NCBI GenBank assembly: GCA_017303855.1
Contig: JAFLBL010000019.1
Coordinates: 1-64,000, forward strand
DNA: 64,000 nucleotides
From: Chitinophagales bacterium
GTDB taxonomy: Bacteria > Bacteroidota > Bacteroidia > Chitinophagales > Chitinophagaceae
Direction of reading: 5' to 3'
Each line of letters begins with the position of its first letter. Positions within the stretch are counted from its first letter, which is position 1. Under the pieces are notes generated by a model. The model was not told the DNA's origin, did no database searches, and saw only the letters and a list, made by a program, of their open reading frames with translations. This document shows, in pieces, positions 42,688 through 50,839 of this stretch. A program made the position numbers and the translations under genes.

Positions 42688-44208
42688 ATGCGGAAGGAGA
42701 ATGGTGCCCAATGGCTGTTGCTGGTAGCGGTATTTGTAATCGCCACCTGCGGACTGATTTATGAACTGGTGGCAGGTACACTGGCCAGTTACCTGCTGGG
42801 CGATAGTGTGACCCAATTCAGTACTATTATCGGGGTCTATCTTTTTTCCATGGGCATCGGTTCCTTTCTCTCCCGTTATTTCACCGGCAATCTGCTGGAA
42901 TGGTTTATCCGCATTGAATTACTGGTCGGACTGATCGGTGGTTTCAGTGCCGCCATTCTTTTTCTTGTGTTTCCAATGGCGGCTTCCTTTCGCATTATTC
43001 TCTATGGACTGGTATCCCTTACCGGTGTACTGGTGGGACTGGAGATTCCGATCCTGATGCGTATCCTGCAGGATAAAGTGGAATTCAAAGAACTGGTCAG
43101 CCGGGTATTCACATTCGATTATATCGGGGCATTACTGGCGTCGCTTATATTCCCCTTATTACTGGTGCCACATCTCGGACTGATCCGTACGTCCTTGTTT
43201 TTTGGCATCCTGAATATTGCTGTAGGCTGGTACCTGGCCTCCTATTTTAAAAAAGAGATCAAACAGGGTTTTCTGCTCCGGATGCTCGCCATTTTGTTAT
43301 TGCTGGCCGAGCTGGTGGCTTTTGTTTTTTCCGAAAGCATCATGTCGTACAGCGAAACCATGACGTATAATGACCAGGTGGTTTATTCAACCTCATCTCC
43401 TTATCAGCGAATTGTGATTACCCGGAATAAACGGGAACTGCGGTTATTCCTCAATGGGAATCTGCAGTTCAGCTCAGCCGATGAGTACCGTTATCATGAA
43501 GCCTTGGTACACCCGGCGCTTTCTTCGGTGTCTTCATTGAAAAGGGTACTAGTGCTGGGTGGCGGTGATGGCATTGCCGTCCGGGAGATTCTGAAGTATC
43601 CAGCTGTCGAAAAAATTGAACTGGTGGACCTGGATGCAAAAATGACGGATCTCTTCTCCACACAGGAAGTATTGCGTAGTATTAATCAATCCTCCCTGCT
43701 GAATAAAAAAGTGACCGTTCACAATGAAGATGCCCTTACCTGGCTAAGAAACAACCGTGAATTGTTTGATGCCGTGGTGATTGATTTCCCGGACCCATCC
43801 GGATTTTCTGTTGGTAAATTATACAGTACTGTTTTTTATCAATTGCTCCGTAAAGCGATGTCGCCCGACGCTGTGGCCGTTGTACAGAGTACTTCACCTT
43901 ATGTGGCCCCTAAAAGTTTCTGGTGTGTGGATACTACCTTACAATCTGCCGGTTTCCTGACAAAGCCTTATCATAATTATGTTCCCTCATTTGGCGAATG
44001 GGGTTATATCATGGCCTTTACCAATACGAACCGTAACTGGTATGCACAAATGCCCGACTCACTCCGCTATCTCAACCGCGAAACCCTGACTCAGTTATTT
44101 GTTTTTCCTGAGGATATGAAAGCACATGCAAAGCTCGAAACAAACCGCCTCAACAACCAGGCCCTGGTGAATTATTTTGAAGAGGAATGGGGCAATTATC
44201 TTGAATAA
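42688..44208 (+). CDS. speE: Membrane-fused polyamine aminopropyltransferase (spermidine synthase)
   Basis: The 506-residue protein has an N-terminal region of about seven membrane helices (1-225) and a C-terminal cytoplasmic spermidine-synthase domain. The SAM-like donor motif is LVLGGGDGIAVREILKYP (about 286-303), the acidic ELVDLD is at ~311, and the catalytic VVIDFPDPSG at about 363. It would transfer the aminopropyl group from the speD product to putrescine or another amine at the membrane. Integral-membrane SpeE fusions are known but rare compared with the soluble enzyme. Between DUF350 and the amine oxidase in one operon. Confidence 0.9.
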   Translation: MRKENGAQWLLLVAVFVIATCGLIYELVAGTLASYLLGDSVTQFSTIIGVYLFSMGIGSFLSRYFTGNLLEWFIRIELLVGLIGGFSAAILFLVFPMAASFRIILYGLVSLTGVLVGLEIPILMRILQDKVEFKELVSRVFTFDYIGALLASLIFPLLLVPHLGLIRTSLFFGILNIAVGWYLASYFKKEIKQGFLLRMLAILLLLAELVAFVFSESIMSYSETMTYNDQVVYSTSSPYQRIVITRNKRELRLFLNGNLQFSSADEYRYHEALVHPALSSVSSLKRVLVLGGGDGIAVREILKYPAVEKIELVDLDAKMTDLFSTQEVLRSINQSSLLNKKVTVHNEDALTWLRNNRELFDAVVIDFPDPSGFSVGKLYSTVFYQLLRKAMSPDAVAVVQSTSPYVAPKSFWCVDTTLQSAGFLTKPYHNYVPSFGEWGYIMAFTNTNRNWYAQMPDSLRYLNRETLTQLFVFPEDMKAHAKLETNRLNNQALVNYFEEEWGNYLE

Positions 44209-44209
44209 A

Positions 44210-45802
44210 ATGGATCGCAGGACATTTATACAATGGGGGGCAGGACTTGCCGGGCTGAGTACTTACCTGCTTTCCTGTAAACCGGAAAGAAAAATTCCAG
44301 GTGTCATTGTTGGTGCCAATGCTACCCGTGGTCACTTGTTGCGGGATAAAGAGTCGCATCGACCGGCAAATTACATCGATAAGGAACTGGTGATTGTCGG
44401 AGGGGGTATCAGTGGTTTGTCTGCCGCCCGTTGGTTACGTAACCTCGGCATAAAGGATATGAGCTTACTGGAACTGGAAGATCATGTGGGAGGGAATGCG
44501 CATTACGGGCAAAATGATCTTTCGGCTTATCCCTGGGGCGCACATTATATTCCGGTACCGAATAATGACCTGACCGAATACCTCAGCTTTCTTGCTGAAT
44601 GTGAAGTAATCGTAAATACAGATGCAGGCGGATTGCCCGTTTACAATGAACTCAGCCTTTGTTTTGACCCGCAGGAACGATTGTATATCAATGGCCGTTG
44701 GCAGGAAGGATTGATCCCTCAGTTTGGTGTACCCACTACTGAAATGAAGCAGATCGAATTGTTTCTTCAACGGATGGAAGAATACAGGTATAAAAAGGGA
44801 AATGACGGGAAAGATGCATTTGCCATTCCGGTGGACCGGTCCAGTAAAGATCCCTTGTATACAAAACTGGATGAAATTACCATGAAACAATGGATGCAGC
44901 AGGAAGGATTCAGCAGTGAAAGTTTACAGGAGTATATTAATTATTGTTGCCGGGATGATTTCGGAACAACAATGGATACGATCAGTGCCTGGGCCGGTAT
45001 TCACTATTTCGCCAGCAGAAAAGGGAAGGGAGCGAATGCGTCGCATAGTGATGTACTGACCTGGCCGGAAGGAAATGGATACCTGGTCAACAGTCTTCGC
45101 CGTTCAGTAAGTGAGTTTATTGAAACCAATCGGCTCGTGACCCGTGTAACTTCGGTCAAAGAAGGAATTTTTATCGACTACTTGGATGGAAAGACAGGTC
45201 AGGTCGCCGGGTACAGGGCCGGTAAATGTATACTCGCTGTACCGCAATTCATTGCCGCCCGTTTGCTGGAGGATAAGGTACGGCAACAGTTGGTAAAGGA
45301 AAAAGTACATTACAGTCCGTGGATGGTGGCCAATCTTAAAGTAGATAAGCTGGAAGAAAGATCCGGTGCTCCATTAAGCTGGGACAATGTATTACATGGC
45401 AGTCAGTCGCTCGGTTATGTGGAAGCCTCACATCAGTTATTACAACAGGATAAAACACAGCGGAACCTGACCTATTATCTGCCCTTGACACAGGAACCAC
45501 CGGCTGAAGCCCGTAAGAAAGCGCAGGCCAAAACACATGCGCAATGGGTAAAAGAAATCCTGGATGAACTCCGTATTGTACATCCCAACATTGATGAAGC
45601 AGTAACGGAAGTGAATGTAGTTTTATGGGGACATGCCATGGCACAACCCTTACCCGGGATTATTCATGGTGGTATTCGTCAGCAGTTGGCGCAGAGCCCT
45701 GATCCAAGGATCCAATTTGCACATACGGACCTTGCTGGCATCAGTATATTTGAAGAAGCCTTTTACCAGGGAATAAATGCGGCGAAGAAAATGGTAGAAT
45801 AG
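44210..45802 (+). CDS. Tat-dependent flavin amine oxidase lipoprotein (polyamine oxidase-like)
   Basis: ATG at 44210 is one base after the speE stop. It opens with a twin-arginine signal MDRRTFIQWGAGLAGLSTYLL ending in a lipobox LLSC, so a folded, FAD-loaded protein is probably exported and lipidated. FAD motifs: LVIVGGGISGLSAARWL (about 60-76), LLELEDHVGGNAHYG (about 84-98) and the C-terminal TDLAGISIFEEAFYQGINAA (FAD contact, about 505-524). At 530 residues it belongs to the MAO/PAO superfamily. In this context a polyamine or aminoalkyl substrate in the periplasm is likely, but this is an inference. Confidence 0.82.
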   Translation: MDRRTFIQWGAGLAGLSTYLLSCKPERKIPGVIVGANATRGHLLRDKESHRPANYIDKELVIVGGGISGLSAARWLRNLGIKDMSLLELEDHVGGNAHYGQNDLSAYPWGAHYIPVPNNDLTEYLSFLAECEVIVNTDAGGLPVYNELSLCFDPQERLYINGRWQEGLIPQFGVPTTEMKQIELFLQRMEEYRYKKGNDGKDAFAIPVDRSSKDPLYTKLDEITMKQWMQQEGFSSESLQEYINYCCRDDFGTTMDTISAWAGIHYFASRKGKGANASHSDVLTWPEGNGYLVNSLRRSVSEFIETNRLVTRVTSVKEGIFIDYLDGKTGQVAGYRAGKCILAVPQFIAARLLEDKVRQQLVKEKVHYSPWMVANLKVDKLEERSGAPLSWDNVLHGSQSLGYVEASHQLLQQDKTQRNLTYYLPLTQEPPAEARKKAQAKTHAQWVKEILDELRIVHPNIDEAVTEVNVVLWGHAMAQPLPGIIHGGIRQQLAQSPDPRIQFAHTDLAGISIFEEAFYQGINAAKKMVE

Positions 45803-45836
45803 TTAGTAGCCGGAAGATAGTAGTTAGTCGTCTGTA
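45801..45836. repeat. Heptad tandem array, unit GTTAGTA-like
   Basis: Units TAGAATA, GTTAGTA, GCCGGAA, GATAGTA, GTTAGTC, GTCTGTA, in a clean 7-bp register but with much variation. It starts at the stop codon of the amine oxidase gene. Confidence 0.6.
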
Positions 45837-45883
45837 AACGGATATAGTAATTGTTAAACACTGAATTCAAAACCTGAACGCCC

Positions 45884-46972
45884 TTGCCCCCGCACGTACA
45901 ACAACCATGGATCGGAAAACCCGCAGTGGATATAGTTTTTATATTGCTGCCACCGTTTGCCTGTTTATTCGTGATTGCTCTTTTCCCTCAATTATTTCAG
46001 AATGATAAAGGAATGCCAGATGCTGCCTGGGTGGTTCTGATCCTGCTGATCGATGTGGCGCATGTTTACAGCACTTTGTACAGAACGTATTTTGATCCGC
46101 AGGTATACCGTAAACAAAAGAGCCTGTTGCTGGCTATACCGTTTATAAGTTTTGTTTCAGGTGTACTGCTCTATTCTGTAAGTGTGCTCTGGTTCTGGCG
46201 TATATTGGCTTATGTGGCGATCTTTCATTTTATCCGGCAACAATATGGATTTATGCGGGTATATAGCCGGAAGGAAGATAACAGGGGCTGGATGGCAAAA
46301 ACAGATAAACTGACCATCTATTACGCCACCCTCTACCCGATTCTTTATTGGCATTTAAGTGGTCCGCGGAATTTTAACTGGTTTATTGAACAGGACCTCA
46401 TGTATTTTCAGTCACATTTGCTGTTGACATTGTTAACATGGTTGTATTACGCGGTGTTGCTGCTTTATATCGGCAGGGAGTTGTTGTCTTTTATCCGGTT
46501 TCGGGTTATCAACTGGCCCCGTTCGCTAACAATAACCGGTACGGTGATTTCGTGGTATGCGGGTATTGTCTATTTTAACGGGGATATGGCTTTTACCTTG
46601 CTTAATGTGGTGAGCCATGGCATTCCGTATATGGCACTGATCTGGTTATTCGGCAAAAAAACATATACACAAGCCGGAAAAGGTAGCCGTTTTCTGCAAA
46701 TGCTCTTTAGTTTCCGGGGGCTGATTGTTTTCATTGGCCTGCTGTTTCTTTTTGCTTTTATAGAAGAAGGTCTTTGGGACTGGGCCGTATGGCAGGAGCA
46801 TGCCAGGGTTTTCAATATGAGTTGGCTGGGGGAAGTAAGCATTTCCCCGAAAGCCCTATCCTTTATTGTACCCTTACTCGCACTCCCGCAGATCACCCAT
46901 TATATCCTTGACGGTTTTATCTGGAAGATTAAGGAGGATAGTTTTAAATGGAGCAAAGAAGATACTAAGTAG
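45884..46972 (+). CDS. Multi-pass membrane protein of unknown function
   Basis: A 362-residue protein with about nine to ten hydrophobic helices (for example IVFILLPPFACLFVIALFP, VVLILLIDVAHVYSTLY, FISFVSGVLLYSVSVLWFW, LIVFIGLLFLFAFIEEG). It begins with TTG at 45884; a stop lies upstream in frame and the next Met is at residue 44 after the first helix, so TTG is chosen. Histidine and arginine residues in the loops (DVAHVYSTLYRTYFDP, FHFIRQQYGFMRVYSRKED) are notable, as in membrane-bound oxygenases or desaturase-like proteins, but this is not proof. Follows the amine oxidase in the polyamine cluster. Confidence 0.75.
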   Translation: MPPHVQQPWIGKPAVDIVFILLPPFACLFVIALFPQLFQNDKGMPDAAWVVLILLIDVAHVYSTLYRTYFDPQVYRKQKSLLLAIPFISFVSGVLLYSVSVLWFWRILAYVAIFHFIRQQYGFMRVYSRKEDNRGWMAKTDKLTIYYATLYPILYWHLSGPRNFNWFIEQDLMYFQSHLLLTLLTWLYYAVLLLYIGRELLSFIRFRVINWPRSLTITGTVISWYAGIVYFNGDMAFTLLNVVSHGIPYMALIWLFGKKTYTQAGKGSRFLQMLFSFRGLIVFIGLLFLFAFIEEGLWDWAVWQEHARVFNMSWLGEVSISPKALSFIVPLLALPQITHYILDGFIWKIKEDSFKWSKEDTK

Positions 46973-47000
46973 TCAACACTAAACCCTAAACCCCGTAAAT
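46972..47000. repeat. Short heptad array, unit CCTAAAC
   Basis: ACTAAAC, CCTAAAC, CCCGTAA: three 7-bp units between the membrane protein gene and the metallophosphoesterase gene. Short enough to be chance alone. Confidence 0.35.
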
Positions 47001-47006
47001 TACACC

Positions 47007-47738
47007 ATGAAACGGACATTAGTCATAGGAGATATTCACGGCGGCCTGCGGGCATTGAAGCAGGTAATGGAAAGGGCGGCTGTAACCAGTGAGGACAACC
47101 TGATTTTTTTAGGCGATCTCGTGGATGGCTGGAGTGAGTCGGCACAGGTCGTGGATTTTGTAATGGAATGCAACTTGCAGCAGGATTGTATTTTTATCAA
47201 AGGAAATCATGACGAATGGTGTGAAGAGTGGCTGCGTACCGGCTCGGCTGATAGCCGCTGGCTGCCCCATGGAGGAATGGAAACGATTCGCAGTTATGAT
47301 GGCTATAGCAAGGAAGTTAAACACAGGCACCTCTTGTTTATTGAGCGGATGAATTATTTTGAAACTGATGAAAAGAACCGGCTGTTTATTCATGCCGGAT
47401 TCACCTCCATGCACGGGCCTTCAGCCGAGTTTCATTCTTCCAATTTCAGCTGGGACCGGACCTTGTGGGAAATGGCACTGACCCTGGATAAATCGATCCC
47501 CCTGGATTCGCCATATTACCCCAAACGCCTCAGGCTGTTCAGAGAAATTTATATCGGGCACACACCCACTTTTTATTACGACCGGGATACTCCCATGAAT
47601 GGTGCCAATGTCTGGAATCTGGATACAGGCGCTGCGTTTAAAGGCAAACTTTCCATAATGGATATTGACACAAAAGAATACTGGCAAAGCGACCGGGTAA
47701 CAGATTTGTATCCGGGAGAACAGGGAAGAAATAAGTAA
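47007..47738 (+). CDS. Calcineurin-like metallophosphoesterase (serine/threonine phosphatase type)
   Basis: A 243-residue protein with all metal-binding motifs of the PPP family: GDIHG (8-12), GDLVDGW (~36-42), GNHDEW (~71-76), and the later histidines FIHAGFT and IYIGHTPTFY. Bacterial PPP phosphatases (ApaH/PrpA-like) act on phosphoproteins or dinucleoside polyphosphates; substrate unknown. It closes the co-oriented cluster that starts at speD and is followed by a terminator-like hairpin at 47768-47808. Confidence 0.9.
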   Translation: MKRTLVIGDIHGGLRALKQVMERAAVTSEDNLIFLGDLVDGWSESAQVVDFVMECNLQQDCIFIKGNHDEWCEEWLRTGSADSRWLPHGGMETIRSYDGYSKEVKHRHLLFIERMNYFETDEKNRLFIHAGFTSMHGPSAEFHSSNFSWDRTLWEMALTLDKSIPLDSPYYPKRLRLFREIYIGHTPTFYYDRDTPMNGANVWNLDTGAAFKGKLSIMDIDTKEYWQSDRVTDLYPGEQGRNK

Positions 47739-47767
47739 TCTGTAATTATGTTTTAATATGATTTTGT

Positions 47768-47808
47768 AACGACAGAATGCTCTACCTTGCATTGTCGTTT
47801 ACTTTTTT
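47768..47808 (+). terminator. Terminator downstream of the metallophosphoesterase gene
   Basis: AACGACA (47768-47774) pairs with TGTCGTT (47793-47799) over an 18-base loop, followed by TACTTTTTT. The stem is only 7 bp. Confidence 0.55.
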
Positions 47809-47832
47809 GTGCGCTTCCGTTTAAATTTCCGT

Positions 47833-49497
47833 ATGCGTATATTTATCCTTACCACGCTGAGCCTGTTTTTTTTGTTTTCCTGTAAAAAATCAAATACCGC
47901 TGTTACTGGCCCTGAAATTTCAGCTTTAAATTGTTCTTCTGTCAGGTTTAGCGGTACCCCGTTAGCCGGTGTTTCATTTACGGGAACGGTTACCGTTCAG
48001 TATTCAGGAGGAAACGGTTCCGCTTATTCATCCGGTGTGCTGGTCAGTTCCTCCGGCGTAACAGGGTTACAAATAAATCTGCAGGAAGGTACATTGTCCA
48101 ATGGGGCTGGTGAACTTTCATTTGCCATAAACGGAACGGCTGCCGTGCCGGGTAATGCAAGTTTTGATATCCGGTTTGGAACGAAAAGCTGCACGGTTAT
48201 ATTGCCGGTAGCGGAGAATACGAATTTTATTCAATACGGAACACCTTTTGCGAATGTACCTGACCGTAAGGATGCGGTGATTTATCAGGTAAACATGCGG
48301 GTTTTCAGTAGTGGGGGAAATTTTCAGGGAGTCATTGACCGGCTGGATTCAATAAAAGCGCTCGGTGCTAATGTGATTTACCTGATGCCTGTCTACCCGG
48401 TTGGAGTGGTCAATGCGTTCAATTCACCGTATTGTGTCAGGGACTATCGTACTATTAATTCCGAGTTTGGTACATTGGCGGATCTGCGTGCACTGGTGGA
48501 TGGAGCTCACAGCCGCAATATGAGTGTATTGCTGGATTGGGTGGCTAATCATACTTCCTGGGATCATTCCTGGATCAGTTCACATAATGACTGGTATCAG
48601 AAAAATACAGCAGGCGCCATCATCAGTCCGCCCGGCATGGGCTGGAATGATGTGGCCCAGCTGGACTTCACCAATGCCGCGATGCGGCTTGAAATGATCC
48701 GCAGTCTGAAGTATTGGGTGTATACGGCCAATATTGATGGTTTTCGATTCGATTATGCGGATGGCCCGCCTTTTTCATTCTGGAAACAGGCTGTGGATTC
48801 CTTACGCCTGATCAATACGCATAAATTATTATTAATGGCCGAAGGAAGCCGCGCGGATCATTTTACCGCCGGTTTCGATTATACATTTGGATTTAATTTT
48901 TACGGGGGTCTCCGGAGTGTCTTTTTAAGCGGTCAGCCTGCCACTAATTTTGACGCTCTTAATAACTCGGAGTTTTCAGGAACCACGAACGGTCAACAGG
49001 TGGTCCGCTATACCACCAACCATGATGTAAACGGTTCGGATGGTACACCCCAGGAACTTTATGGTGGTTTGCCTGGTTCCGTCTCCGCTTTTATTGCGGC
49101 GTCTTTACTGAAAGGAGTGCCGATGATTTACAATGGACAGGAAGTGGGAACGCCGTTCCGCCTGACCTTTCCTTTTACAGGTGCTGATATTAACTGGGCA
49201 TTAAATCCGGAACTAAAAGCCACCTATAAAAAAATCATAGGTTTCCGTAACGGAAGTGCGGCTATCCGCGGTGGCACACTGCAAAGTTACAGTACTGCTG
49301 ATGTGCTGGTTTTTACAAAAGAACTGGGAACCGAAAAAGTCCTGGTCCTTTCCAATGTCCGGAACAATACGGTTAATTACAATGTTCCCGCAACCCTTTC
49401 CGGTACTAACTGGACTGATGCAATGTCCGGGGCTACAGTGGCCATAGGAGCCACAGTCATTTTGCCTGCTTATGGCTATTTGCTTTTAAAGAATTAG
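47833..49497 (+). CDS. GH13 alpha-amylase-family lipoprotein
   Basis: A lipoprotein signal MRIFILTTLSLFFLFSCKKS (lipobox FFSC-like, Cys about residue 17) is followed by a beta-sandwich domain (about 25-135) and a GH13 (beta/alpha)8 barrel (about 150-480). Catalytic residues: Asp in GFRFDYADG (~301), Glu in LMAEGS (~335) and Asp in TTNHDVNG (~396); also LLDWVANHTS and INWALNP near the end, and a short C-terminal beta domain. It acts on alpha-glucans at the cell surface. The ATG at 47833 is preferred to the GTG at 47809 because it begins the signal peptide. It is separate from the SusCD PUL. Confidence 0.9.
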   Translation: MRIFILTTLSLFFLFSCKKSNTAVTGPEISALNCSSVRFSGTPLAGVSFTGTVTVQYSGGNGSAYSSGVLVSSSGVTGLQINLQEGTLSNGAGELSFAINGTAAVPGNASFDIRFGTKSCTVILPVAENTNFIQYGTPFANVPDRKDAVIYQVNMRVFSSGGNFQGVIDRLDSIKALGANVIYLMPVYPVGVVNAFNSPYCVRDYRTINSEFGTLADLRALVDGAHSRNMSVLLDWVANHTSWDHSWISSHNDWYQKNTAGAIISPPGMGWNDVAQLDFTNAAMRLEMIRSLKYWVYTANIDGFRFDYADGPPFSFWKQAVDSLRLINTHKLLLMAEGSRADHFTAGFDYTFGFNFYGGLRSVFLSGQPATNFDALNNSEFSGTTNGQQVVRYTTNHDVNGSDGTPQELYGGLPGSVSAFIAASLLKGVPMIYNGQEVGTPFRLTFPFTGADINWALNPELKATYKKIIGFRNGSAAIRGGTLQSYSTADVLVFTKELGTEKVLVLSNVRNNTVNYNVPATLSGTNWTDAMSGATVAIGATVILPAYGYLLLKN

Positions 49498-49535
49498 TCC
49501 CTGAATGGCCGGACTGCTATTTAACCGTTGAAAAG

Positions 49536-50240
49536 TTAGTCCATCGGTGGTGCTTCAGCATTCATGATACCCGCAATTGAGTAGGGTATCCACCCGCCTT
49601 TCACTGTATCGTAGATTTCACATATTCCTTCACCCGGCTCCAGTTTATAATCAAACTTGGGAAATCCAACTACAATATAACCCGGATAAAAATAGGTTAT
49701 CCCTTGTTCCAATGCGTCTTTCAGTTTGAAAAGTATAAGCTGTTTGCCCGGACTGTATTTTTTATACGCAGGGTCATAGATATTTATTATGCCGGATATG
49801 CTTTCTTCACCGGTATCATAAATGCCTGCCGCAATCAGTTTTCCCTGATCCCGTATTTCAATTACCCGGCTGTCGAAAGCCGGTTCTTCTTCCGAACTGA
49901 TAAAGCAAAGGGAAAACAGGTTGTCTCGTAAGGTAGGACTAACCTCAAAATCCAGCTGACTACGGTATACCTGGTAGAGTGCTTCGAGTTCATCCGAAAG
50001 CTGTAAGGGCTTTGTGTTTACGGTAAACCCTTCGGGCAAACGCATCATCTTTTCCTGTTTATTTGAAAAACGGAAATGTTCCATCCTGTACCTGAGCCAG
50101 AATACCCGGTACCACTGCTCCTCCTTAAAAAGGTAGTCTGTGGTGAAAATTACCTGCCCCATCCGGTACCACCCTTTTGCCAGGTACTGATCCAGTAGCG
50201 GCCCTGTAATCCGGGGTAATATGTGTAGGTCTTTAAACAA
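49536..50240 (-). CDS. ATE/Bpt-like aminoacyl-tRNA-protein transferase domain protein
   Basis: The 234-residue protein shows the C-terminal ATE/Bpt pattern: LDQYLAKGWYRMGQVIFTTD (~17-36), YRVFWLRYRMEHF (~43-55), a GNAT-like beta-sheet region with GKLIAAGIYDTG and YDPAYKKYSPGKQLILFKLKDA, and PGYIVVGFPKFDYK near the end. Bpt/Ate enzymes attach Leu or Arg to protein N-termini for degradation. The N-terminal cysteine-rich ATE_N part is lacking, so its activity is uncertain. It is convergent with the GH13 gene. Confidence 0.7.
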   Translation of the reverse strand: MFKDLHILPRITGPLLDQYLAKGWYRMGQVIFTTDYLFKEEQWYRVFWLRYRMEHFRFSNKQEKMMRLPEGFTVNTKPLQLSDELEALYQVYRSQLDFEVSPTLRDNLFSLCFISSEEEPAFDSRVIEIRDQGKLIAAGIYDTGEESISGIINIYDPAYKKYSPGKQLILFKLKDALEQGITYFYPGYIVVGFPKFDYKLEPGEGICEIYDTVKGGWIPYSIAGIMNAEAPPMD

Positions 50241-50336
50241 ATTAAAGAGGTTTGATGCATCCGGAATTGAATAATGGCTTTGAAGTACAGTACATAGCTC
50301 ATTTATTCTTTAGCTATACAATAATATTGTTTGTAT

Positions 50337-50801
50337 TTACCGCCTGCGCCAGTTCCATGGTGCCACCGGGTGTGGGTCGTTCCATAATCCGTTTTTTGTT
50401 TTTCTTGCGGCTGATTCCATGTTGGCATAAATACTATCTGTTGAATATTTTTTAAAATGCCAGGCCAGGCCCGCTTTTACCAGTTCCTTATTCAGGTTCT
50501 TTCCGGCTGCAGTGATTACTTCTGCTATCAGGCGTTTATTCCTGTCGTATTGTTTATTATGTACCAGGCTGACTGTCTGACCAAAACAGGCATCGGATGT
50601 AAATTGTCTTGCTTTTGTTCCGTAAGGCTGATTTTTTTCCGGGCAGTCTATATGCGCCAGTCTCACCCGCTGTGTTTTACCATTTAGCATTACCTCGATC
50701 GTGTCCCCGTCCTTAACAGCTACAACTTTCCCGGATTCGGTAATCAGCTCTCCCGCTAGCAAGGCAAAGGCCAGTAGTGTTTTGATATAAAATATATACA
50801 T
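50337..50801 (-). CDS. Secreted thermonuclease (SNase/TNase) family nuclease
   Basis: A 154-residue nuclease with an N-terminal hydrophobic helix (about 3-18) for export and the SNase OB-fold: VVAVKDGDTIEVML, RVRLAHIDCPEKNQPYG (Arg and Asp metal ligands), a YDRNKRLIAEV strand with the catalytic Glu-type residue, LNKELVKAGLAWHF and the tail KKNGLWNDPHPVAPW. It is a Ca2+-dependent phosphodiesterase of the staphylococcal nuclease type; probably nucleic-acid scavenging or eDNA degradation. It lies 38 bp downstream of the UvrD-like helicase gene, same strand. Confidence 0.88.
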   Translation of the reverse strand: MYIFYIKTLLAFALLAGELITESGKVVAVKDGDTIEVMLNGKTQRVRLAHIDCPEKNQPYGTKARQFTSDACFGQTVSLVHNKQYDRNKRLIAEVITAAGKNLNKELVKAGLAWHFKKYSTDSIYANMESAARKTKNGLWNDPHPVAPWNWRRR

Positions 50802-50839
50802 GAATGCCGGATTGTTTTTTTGAAACCTGTAACAACAGT

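Noticed and set aside
40042..47738. A PspA envelope-stress operon
   Set aside because: No PspA, band-7 or TerC-like gene is present in the window, so only the polyamine part of such systems is claimed.
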